A stretch of DNA of 6,247 nt from Candidatus Aerophobota bacterium (GTDB lineage Bacteria > Aerophobota > Aerophobia > Aerophobales > AE-B3A). The notes beneath the pieces were generated by a model. The model did not search any database. It was not told the DNA's origin and saw nothing but the letters and a program-made list of their open reading frames with translations. The stretch spans positions 1-6,247 of the forward strand of contig JAUWXE010000061.1 of assembly GCA_030616535.1 (NCBI GenBank). Direction: 5' to 3'. Below, one piece after another: positions 1 to 4,610 of the stretch. Every line of letters starts with the position of its first letter. Position 1 is the stretch's first letter. The position numbers and the translations under genes are program-made.

Positions 1-98
1 CCGTTTAATTCCACTTTGTGTCCTCTCTTATTAAAGCTTAACCTGAGTCCTTTAACTTTTAGAACAAAGTTCCACGCTTCAAAATGATTCTTTACTCT
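1..98 (-). other. Edge-truncated open frame, unrecognised
   Basis: A minus-strand frame stays open from just after a TGA at 99-101 to the left edge, giving 32 codons. It contains the segment WNFVLKVKGLRLSFNKRG. The pattern 'W-x3-L-x2-KGLRLS' faintly recalls a segment found in some reverse transcriptases, but the stretch is too short to assign. No start codon with a Shine-Dalgarno site is visible; an ATG GCT GAA GAG lies just upstream in another frame and hits a stop after four codons. It could be a remnant, a frameshifted gene continuing off the edge, or chance. Confidence 0.15.
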
Positions 99-390
99 TC
101 AGCCATAAGAATTTTGGATTAAAATTAAATTTCCCGTTAGTGTCTACATTTTAGCTCAATTCCCAAGTTTTGTAAAATTCTTTCCTGTAAAGGAGTGAAA
201 GGTTTCAATCTTTGGGTAAGCGTGGAGGTCTTTTGACCTATGCCTTTTGATCGAACCTTAATTTAATTAGGATTTTCTAACACCTGCTGCCTGAAGTACG
301 GTGTTTTACCTCTTGAAAATGAAATAGAAGGGTAAGGACTACCTATTTGAGGAAGAATAATGATATTTATTTAGCTTCCGGAAAGTCTAA
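99..390. other. Gene-poor left flank
   Basis: Apart from the weak transposase-like tail at 137-262, this AT-rich stretch shows no intact coding frame, tRNA-like fold or clear promoter. A short inverted repeat (AACACC at 279-284, GGTGTT at 300-305) has a 15-nt loop and no T-run, so it is not a convincing terminator. The region reads as decayed DNA downstream of the sugar operon and the broken antitoxin-like gene. Confidence 0.4.
137..262 (-). pseudogene. Possible transposase C-terminal remnant
   Basis: A 41-codon minus-strand open frame between stops has no start codon. Its end reads TPLQERILQNLGIEL. In my memory this resembles the 'LTPLQ..IL..LGI' tail seen near the C-terminus of some IS4/IS1634-type transposases. 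The same frame upstream (about 263-370) carries one more stop and no recognisable domain. No terminal inverted repeats or target duplication were found around it. The assignment rests on one short motif, so treat it as a hint only. Confidence 0.2.
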
Positions 391-578
391 CTAAGATTTC
401 GAAATCACCCATCTTCCTTTATTGGTGGGGATAAGTCTATATCCATGTTCTTTTAATAACTGCTCTGTACTTTTATTAATGGCTTCTATCTTTTTTTCTG
501 TAGACATTCTTTTCTTTCTTCATAAAGTTCTTCTCTAATTTTGTGAATCTCCTCCATTGCTTTCGGTTCTTTAATCAT
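391..578 (-). pseudogene. Small antitoxin-like protein, frameshifted
   Basis: Two abutting minus-strand frames together make one short protein. The first (578 down to 486) encodes 30 residues beginning MIKEPKAMEEIHKIREEL; it goes off-frame near 507 and stops at 486-488. The second (507 down to 391) starts MSTEKKIEAINK, ends GRWVISKS and has 38 residues. One extra base in the A-rich run near 507 would fuse them into a continuous 62-residue, charged, helical protein. The layout 'EIHKIRE.LYEE.K.MS.E..I..IN' then '.LLKEHGY.L' matches a widespread family of small proteins often found next to toxin genes; an antitoxin role is inference. It starts 1 nt after the dehydrogenase stop with no clear Shine-Dalgarno site, so it would be co-transcribed. 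No intact toxin follows within the window. The break may be real or a base-call error. Confidence 0.5.
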
Positions 579-579
579 T

Positions 580-1632
580 TTAAAATACAAAGAGAACTTT
601 GTTAAAATCTTCCCTTTTTCGGCTTATCTTCTCAAATACACTTTTGATCTCATCGATTCTGAATCGGTGAGTAATGAGTGATTTTACGTCCAACCTGCCA
701 GTTTCTATGAAATGAAGAGAAGCTTCCCAGCTATTGAAAGGAACCGGTTTAGTGTCTGCGTCATAGACTCCATAAATGGTTAGCTCACGCCGCATGATAT
801 CGGTGATGGTCTTCTGTGGTAGGGTAACATCTTTTTCTACTAGACCCAGCAGGGATATTTTACCCAATTTTCTGGTCATTCTAATACTCTGCTCAAGGGT
901 AGTTTCCGATCCAGCAGCTTCAAGTACCAAATCAGCTCCTCTACCCTTGGTTTCCCGCATTACCACCTCGACTGGATCTTTGGCTTTGGCATTTATACAG
1001 TCAGTTATTCCCGTCTTTCTGGCAATCCCTAGCTTCACCTCGGCAATATCCACGGCGAAAACCTTTCTTGCCCCTAAAATCTTCGCCCATTGAGCGATTA
1101 AAAGTCCGATAGGCCCGCAGCCGAGCACAACTACGACATCTCCCAGTGTGATTCCAGCTCTCTTAACCGTGTGTAGAGCCACCGAGCAAGGCTCTAGGAG
1201 AGAGGCAGACTCATAATCAACTGTGGACGGTAACTTTAAAAGATTCTCAGAAGCAACCTTTACATATTCAGCAAAACAGCCATCTACTCGGGTGCCCAGG
1301 CGAATAAAATTGTCACATAGTGAATATTCGCCGGCTCGGCAAAAATCACAGTGTCTACAGGGTATAACTGGCATAATGGCAACTCTTTCTCCAGACTTCA
1401 CTCCAGTAACCTCGCTTCCCACCTTAACCACCTCACCAGCGCACTCATGTCCCAAGATTTTAAAACCATAGGGGGAGATGCCTCTTAAAAAACGTGAAAC
1501 ATCGGATCCACATATTCCTGTAACTTTAATAGCCACTAATACCTCTTTAGATCCTGCCTCGGGAACGGGTATCAGCTCACAGCTAATCTCTCCCGCTCCA
1601 TGCAATATCCCTGCCTTCATCATTCGGGCCAT
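580..1632 (-). CDS. Zinc-dependent polyol/sugar dehydrogenase (MDR family)
   Basis: A 350-residue medium-chain dehydrogenase, the normal length for the sorbitol/galactitol-phosphate/threonine dehydrogenase group, predicted cytoplasmic. The N-terminal GroES-like domain carries the catalytic zinc ligands Cys41 (GICGSD) and His62-Glu63 (GHE), and the structural zinc cysteines 92, 95, 98 and 106. Glu147 in LLEPCSVALH is typical of polyol dehydrogenases. The Rossmann domain follows, with GCGPIG at 171-176; Asp195 at the end of beta-2 (FAVDI) suggests NAD over NADP. The start at 1632 directly follows the epimerase stop and has GGAG (1642-1645) 9 nt upstream; Met4 and Met5 are alternatives without a well-placed site. 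Coupling with a ketose epimerase suggests polyol/ketose interconversion; the exact substrate cannot be read from sequence. Length and motifs give no sign of damage. Confidence 0.9.
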   Translation of the reverse strand: MARMMKAGILHGAGEISCELIPVPEAGSKEVLVAIKVTGICGSDVSRFLRGISPYGFKILGHECAGEVVKVGSEVTGVKSGERVAIMPVIPCRHCDFCRAGEYSLCDNFIRLGTRVDGCFAEYVKVASENLLKLPSTVDYESASLLEPCSVALHTVKRAGITLGDVVVVLGCGPIGLLIAQWAKILGARKVFAVDIAEVKLGIARKTGITDCINAKAKDPVEVVMRETKGRGADLVLEAAGSETTLEQSIRMTRKLGKISLLGLVEKDVTLPQKTITDIMRRELTIYGVYDADTKPVPFNSWEASLHFIETGRLDVKSLITHRFRIDEIKSVFEKISRKREDFNKVLFVF

Positions 1633-2481
1633 TTAGACACTCTCCACCGTTTTACTTTTGAAAAACTTCAATCCTTCTTCAGCAATGGCGTCGGCACTTG
1701 GGGCAACTTTTCTCCAGATAGCCGTCATTCTGGCTATTTCTTCAATGGCCGGGACAAAGGATTCAACCACCGCCCATCTATCATATTTAACTTCCTTCAA
1801 GGCTTTAAAGACATCAGACCAAGCAACATGCCCGGTCCCCGGAATTCCTCTATTATTTTCGCAGAGGTGCAAATGATAAAGATATTCACCAGCTATTTTT
1901 ATTGCTTCATAAAAGCTTTCCTCTTCAATATTAAGATGATAAGTGTCCAGATGAATCCTGACATTAGGATGATTAATCTCTTCTACCAACTTCCTGGTAT
2001 CCTCGGTGGTATTTAAAAAATATGTCTCATACCTATTTACTGGCTCTAGAGCCAATACCACCCCTTTCTCTTGTGCATACTGGGCTGCTTCTAGGAGAGA
2101 TTCCTTAGAGTAGCTCCATTCCTCATTTGTTCTCACCTTGCCCGTAAATTCACCCCAGGCTGCATAGATGACTCCTCCCAAAACATCACTACCAAGCTGG
2201 GAGGCAATTTCAATCCTCTCCTTTAAGAATTCTATTCCTGCCTTTCTCTTTTCTTTATCCGGACTGATTATGTTGGTCTCTTTATCCAAGGTAGCTGTAA
2301 AAGTGCACTTCATCCCTGTCTCATTCATTTTTTCTTTAATCTTCTTTTTGGGTAGAGTTTCAGGACGATTCGTATGGATCTCAATGCCGTCAAACCCCAT
2401 TCTTTTTAACTTGTCAAATAGATGAAGATCCTTTTCCGTAAACTCTGCTGTCCACATTAATGAATGCGCTGCGTATTTCAT
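1633..2481 (-). CDS. Ketose 3-epimerase-type sugar isomerase (TIM barrel)
   Basis: A 282-residue member of the AP-endonuclease-2-like xylose isomerase TIM-barrel family, closest in motif to D-tagatose/D-allulose 3-epimerases. The metal ligands are visible as Glu146 (ALEPVNRYE), Asp179 (HLDTYH), His205 (HLHLCEN) and Glu240 (VVESFVP). Their spacing (33, 26, 35) equals that of the characterised D-tagatose 3-epimerase set Glu152/Asp185/His211/Glu246. The ENNRGIPGTGHV segment (208-219) matches the substrate-side loop of that family. It would epimerise C3 of a free ketose with a divalent metal, in the cytoplasm. The start at 2481 has a strong AAGGGGG site at 2487-2493. It is the first gene of the operon, and the dehydrogenase ATG follows its TAA with no gap. 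Exact sugar specificity is unknown; L-ribulose or D-allulose epimerase are equally possible. Confidence 0.85.
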   Translation of the reverse strand: MKYAAHSLMWTAEFTEKDLHLFDKLKRMGFDGIEIHTNRPETLPKKKIKEKMNETGMKCTFTATLDKETNIISPDKEKRKAGIEFLKERIEIASQLGSDVLGGVIYAAWGEFTGKVRTNEEWSYSKESLLEAAQYAQEKGVVLALEPVNRYETYFLNTTEDTRKLVEEINHPNVRIHLDTYHLNIEEESFYEAIKIAGEYLYHLHLCENNRGIPGTGHVAWSDVFKALKEVKYDRWAVVESFVPAIEEIARMTAIWRKVAPSADAIAEEGLKFFKSKTVESV

Positions 2482-2486
2482 AATTT

Positions 2487-2493
2487 CCCCCTT
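2487..2493 (-). promoter_or_regulatory. Shine-Dalgarno of the ketose epimerase gene
   Basis: AAGGGGG on the minus strand, 5 nt before the ATG at 2479-2481. It is a strong purine-rich site and fixes the start of the operon's first gene. Confidence 0.75.
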
Positions 2494-2524
2494 TCTGAGA
2501 ATTTAATTTTCTTTGACAGCCTCA

Positions 2525-2540
2525 GAATAAACATTTATTC
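2525..2540. promoter_or_regulatory. Palindromic operator-like site in sugar operon leader
   Basis: GAATAAACATTTATTC is a perfect 16-bp inverted repeat (7-bp arms, 2-bp centre). It lies about 14-29 nt downstream of the predicted transcription start and 44 nt before the epimerase ATG. This position suits an operator for a repressor of the sugar operon. A second inverted repeat in the same leader (TTCTGAG 2493-2499 with CTCAGAA 2521-2527) overlaps its edge, so the two folds would exclude each other in RNA. Function is inferred from position and symmetry only; no regulator gene is present in the window. Confidence 0.5.
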
Positions 2541-2560
2541 ATAGTATGGTTATTATTCTT

Positions 2561-2589
2561 ATCTTATCCGGAAGAAAAAATCCTGTCAA
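2561..2589 (-). promoter_or_regulatory. Sigma70-type promoter of the sugar operon
   Basis: On the minus strand a perfect -35 TTGACA (2584-2589) is followed after 17 nt by TAAGAT (2561-2566), a 4/6 match to TATAAT. Transcription would begin near 2554, giving a leader of about 73 nt that contains the 2525-2540 palindrome. It drives the epimerase, the dehydrogenase and probably the broken small gene beyond. Confidence 0.6.
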
Positions 2590-2635
2590 TTCTTCGCCTA
2601 TGAAATCCCTGGAAATAACATGCCAGACGCATCAG

Positions 2636-2672
2636 AAAAAATCAGGGAGAGAGCCAACTATTAGCTTCCCTG
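2636..2672 (-). terminator. Intrinsic terminator of the DUF72 remnant
   Basis: Read on the minus strand: CAGGGA, AGC, a 9-nt loop, GCT, a 3-nt bulge, TCCCTG, then A and six T. The arms are 2667-2672 with 2643-2648 and 2664-2666 with 2652-2654; the T-run is complementary to 2636-2641. The stop codon of the DUF72 remnant lies inside the hairpin. This is the clearest Rho-independent terminator in the window. It would also insulate the sugar operon promoter just downstream. Confidence 0.65.
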
Positions 2673-2762
2673 GATGAGTTCCTTCAGCCGGAGAGCGTTG
2701 AAGACGGCGTAAGCATTATAATCGTTATTGAAATATACATAGACTCTTTTTTCTTCTCTCAT
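2661..2762 (-). pseudogene. DUF72 (YecE-like) C-terminal remnant
   Basis: The last 33 codons before a TAA read EKRVYVYFNNDYNAYAVFNA then LRLKEL. This is the hallmark C-terminus of DUF72 proteins (VYVYFNND..GYAV.NAL.LKEL). Full members are about 240-290 residues with a TIM-barrel fold and an unproven, possibly phosphatase- or nuclease-like, role. Here the frame upstream is closed by two TGA codons. Reading on in the neighbouring frame needs one added base near 2759, which would give Asp-Glu-Trp-Arg, but that upstream frame does not resemble DUF72. An ATG at 2760-2762 opens the surviving frame with no Shine-Dalgarno site. It keeps its terminator, so it is best read as the 3' end of a gene truncated by rearrangement. 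Confidence 0.65.
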
Positions 2763-3004
2763 TCATCAGATGCTTCTTTTTCCCATTTCCACTTGTAGAC
2801 CGGCATAAATTGACTACAAAACTCAGAGACTGCTCTTTCGATGGCAATCTGACGATATTCAAATAGATCACTCGTTACAGGTTCGGGTAGGAAAATCTCA
2901 AAAGAATTTATACACACTTCAATTATAAGTCTGAAGCCTTCACCGTCAAGGAAACAAATTTTAAGGTCAGCGGCCGGCTGGAGGGCTTGACTTATAGAAA
3001 AAAT
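2759..3004 (-). other. 81-codon open frame with no recognised homology
   Basis: A minus-strand frame stays open from two TAG codons (3005-3010) to a TGA (2759-2761), with no early ATG; the only Met comes late. It includes FLDGEGFRLIIEV and RAVSEFCSQFMPVYKWKW. It precedes the DUF72 remnant in a shifted frame. I do not recognise a family. It could be part of the gene to which the DUF72 tail became joined, or a chance open frame. The promoter of the rightward ParB-like gene lies at its upstream end, so it is unlikely to be a functional gene today. Confidence 0.2.
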
Positions 3005-3014
3005 CTACTATATT
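2987..3014 (+). promoter_or_regulatory. Sigma70-type promoter of the ParB-like gene
   Basis: TTGACT (2987-2992, 5/6) and TATATT (3009-3014, 5/6) are separated by 16 nt. Transcription would begin near 3021, giving a leader of about 35 nt. It fits the only plus-strand gene in the window and indicates that the gene is transcribed alone. Confidence 0.6.
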
Positions 3015-3041
3015 TCAGAGGCTTCTCTCCAAAAGACTCTC

Positions 3042-3049
3042 AGAGGTGA
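3042..3049 (+). promoter_or_regulatory. Shine-Dalgarno of the ParB-like gene
   Basis: AGAGGTGA, ending 6 nt before the ATG at 3056. It supports Met1 over Met4 (3065) as the start. Confidence 0.7.
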
Positions 3050-3055
3050 AACTCC

Positions 3056-3919
3056 ATGCGTCCAATGGCTAAAATCATAAAAGGTGTTGCCGAAAACCCT
3101 TTGGGCCTCAAATGTTTTGATGAGGAACGCCGTAAGCAGAATCTGTTAAGCACGGTGGATCTAGGCATTCGCCCGGTGAAGATAGATAGGATAGTGGGAA
3201 GCATGGGTAGATGTCTCGACTTTGATCCTAAATTTAGATTTAGAGGTAAGAATAATACCCAGGATAGATATAATTCCATAAAACGAGCACTAGAAAAGGG
3301 GATAATTCTTCCTCCGGTGGAGCTTTACAAAATCAAGGATGAGCACTACGTGGTGGATGGTCATCACCGTATTTCTGCCGGAAAGAAAATGGGACAAGAA
3401 TATGTCGATGCTCGGATAATTGAATTTCTGCCAGCGAAAGATTCTCCTGAAAATGCTTTATATTTGAGGAGATTCAACTTTGAACAGAGCATGGATATAA
3501 GGGAGGTTTCTCTCTCGCGACCAAGTGGATATGATAGACTCGCCTGGCAGATAGACCTGCATCAACAATATCTAGCCCATAAAATGGGAAGAGAGGTGTC
3601 CATTAAAGATGCCGCCCATGACTGGTTTTATTCTATATATCAGCCTGTGGTCCAAAAGATAGAGGAAGAGAAACTATCACTCCAGCTTAAAGATGCTACC
3701 CCTGGCGACATATATCTTTACCTGACCGAGGATCTACAACTTCGCAATAAAAGAAACGGCCATTACCTGGATCTCACTGAGGCAATAAGGGAAGTTGACC
3801 TCCTTACCGAAGAAGTCCACATAATTAAACCTCGAGCAGGTCTGAAAGAAAAATTGATGAATATTTTACTTCCCTGCCATCCTTTGAGAAAATGTCCCTA
3901 CTATTCACGATTAAGATAG
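3056..3919 (+). CDS. ParB/Srx-domain protein with DUF4032-like C-terminal part
   Basis: A 287-residue soluble protein. Residues about 38-127 form a ParB/sulfiredoxin-type domain: a VKIDRIVGSMGR entry strand, PPVELYKI, then the signature VVDGHHRISAGKKMG (99-113) with DGHHR at 101-105, and a final strand DARIIEF. In this fold that motif binds or hydrolyses nucleotide, as in CTP-binding ParB. Residues about 156-225 (PSGYDRL, REVSIKDAAHDWFYSIYQPV, then GDIYLYL) follow the order of the conserved block in DUF4032-type proteins (REV...A...WYD.VY.P, then ADLYLW). No helix-turn-helix or parS-binding region is evident, so it is probably not the chromosome-segregation ParB, and no parA lies beside it. 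The C-terminus is basic, with Cys274, His275 and Cys280. It has its own promoter and Shine-Dalgarno site and is the lone plus-strand gene. A nucleotide-dependent regulatory role is inference. Confidence 0.75.
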   Translation: MRPMAKIIKGVAENPLGLKCFDEERRKQNLLSTVDLGIRPVKIDRIVGSMGRCLDFDPKFRFRGKNNTQDRYNSIKRALEKGIILPPVELYKIKDEHYVVDGHHRISAGKKMGQEYVDARIIEFLPAKDSPENALYLRRFNFEQSMDIREVSLSRPSGYDRLAWQIDLHQQYLAHKMGREVSIKDAAHDWFYSIYQPVVQKIEEEKLSLQLKDATPGDIYLYLTEDLQLRNKRNGHYLDLTEAIREVDLLTEEVHIIKPRAGLKEKLMNILLPCHPLRKCPYYSRLR

Positions 3920-3962
3920 AAACTTTGAAATTTTTAACTTTGGGATTAATTAAAGGAAGTGA

Positions 3963-3994
3963 TAGGGTTATAAAGCAAAAAATCTTTGACCCTA
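3963..3994. terminator. Hairpin between convergent genes
   Basis: TAGGGT (3963-3968) pairs with ACCCTA (3989-3994), and inner AAAG (3972-3975) with CTTT (3984-3987), around an A-rich loop. It sits between the converging ends of the ParB-like gene (3919) and the DUF151 gene (4027), where a bidirectional terminator is expected. Neither strand has a T-run after the stem, so an intrinsic terminator is only weakly supported. Confidence 0.35.
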
Positions 3995-4026
3995 CAGGGG
4001 GATCAGCTATTTTCTAGGTAGGTTGG

Positions 4027-4503
4027 CTAAAGGCTAAAATCTTCTGGTTTTAGATCCCTTAATTTTTTCTTGAAATCCTCTATCTCCTCCTCCTTGATGG
4101 GAGGCTTGTCCCCCATGGCTATCTTATCTAGCACTGTCTCGTCTATAAAGATAGGTACCTTCAGTCTAAGAGCCAGGGCTATAGCATCACTGGGGCGAGA
4201 ATCGACCTGAAGAGCCTCTCCATTTCTCCTCATCAAAATGCGGGCATAAAAGGTATTTTGTCTGAGATCGCTTATTACTACCCGGTCCACTCTGCCGTTA
4301 AGCTTCTCAATTAGAGATTTGGCCAGATCATGAGTTAAGGGTCGGGGTGGTTTAACATTCTCCAGAGCAAGGGCGATAGCCTGTGCCTCAAATAGTCCAA
4401 TCCAAATGGGGAGCGTCTTATCTCCACCTTTTTCCTTTAACACAATAACCGGCATCTTTGAATTAACATCGATAGCCACTTTGGAAACGGTCACTTCTAT
4501 CAT
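4027..4503 (-). CDS. Bifunctional nuclease domain protein (DUF151)
   Basis: A 158-residue protein made of one DUF151/BFN domain, the family represented by Thermotoga TM0160; plant members are reported to have DNase and RNase activity. Conserved blocks are in order: an opening strand MIEVTVSKVAID; LPIWIG..EA..IA (31-43); RPLTHDL (54-60); YARI (86-89); DSRPSDAIALALR (101-113); PIF (117-119). A charged tail after residue 130 (PPIKEEEIEDFKKKL) is probably helical. The length is typical and there is no signal peptide, so it should be cytoplasmic. The start at 4503 has AAGGGG at 4511-4516, 7 nt upstream. It lies 107 nt after the phosphoglycerate mutase on the same strand but has its own promoter-like site overlapping a long palindrome. 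Its bacterial role is poorly defined. Confidence 0.9.
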   Translation of the reverse strand: MIEVTVSKVAIDVNSKMPVIVLKEKGGDKTLPIWIGLFEAQAIALALENVKPPRPLTHDLAKSLIEKLNGRVDRVVISDLRQNTFYARILMRRNGEALQVDSRPSDAIALALRLKVPIFIDETVLDKIAMGDKPPIKEEEIEDFKKKLRDLKPEDFSL

Positions 4504-4510
4504 CTTACCA

Positions 4511-4516
4511 CCCCTT
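4511..4516 (-). promoter_or_regulatory. Shine-Dalgarno of the DUF151 gene
   Basis: AAGGGG on the minus strand, 7 nt before the ATG at 4501-4503. It lies just downstream of the 23-bp palindrome. Confidence 0.65.
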
Positions 4517-4519
4517 TTG

Positions 4520-4542
4520 AGAAATTGACGGCGTCAATTTCT
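4520..4542. promoter_or_regulatory. 23-bp perfect inverted repeat upstream of DUF151 gene
   Basis: AGAAATTGACG at 4520-4530 and CGTCAATTTCT at 4532-4542 are exact complements around a single central base. The site overlaps the last bases of the predicted -10 and covers the likely transcription start, 16 nt before the ATG. That is a classic place for a dimeric repressor. As RNA it would fold into a 10-bp hairpin with a 3-nt loop, but no T-run follows, so it does not look like a terminator for the upstream mutase gene. Confidence 0.6.
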
Positions 4543-4569
4543 AATATTTAGCTACTATTGGTGGTTCAA
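4541..4569 (-). promoter_or_regulatory. Possible promoter of the DUF151 gene
   Basis: TTGAAC (4564-4569) and TATTAG (4541-4546) on the minus strand are 17 nt apart, each a 4/6 match. It is modest by sequence, but the spacing is ideal and the position, touching the palindrome, is suggestive. Confidence 0.4.
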
Positions 4570-4610
4570 GACCCGCAAGTTACGACAGCCAAGTCCCATT
4601 AAGAGCTTCC

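Noticed and set aside
776..1093. Plus-strand open frame of 105 codons
   Set aside because: It lies wholly inside the dehydrogenase gene on the opposite strand, and its product is Ser/Thr/Leu-rich with no motif.
1600..2016. Plus-strand open frame of 138 codons
   Set aside because: It is antisense to the well-supported epimerase gene. No Shine-Dalgarno site or family signature is seen.
2513..2518. Plus-strand TTGACA as a promoter
   Set aside because: The position 16-18 nt downstream holds no acceptable -10, and no plus-strand gene follows within 500 bases.
3040..3279. Minus-strand open frame of 79 codons
   Set aside because: It is a shadow of the 5' part of the ParB-like gene, with low-information composition.
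4520..4542. Palindrome as a terminator for the phosphoglycerate mutase gene
   Set aside because: No T-run follows on the minus strand and it lies about 70 bases past the stop; an operator position fits better.
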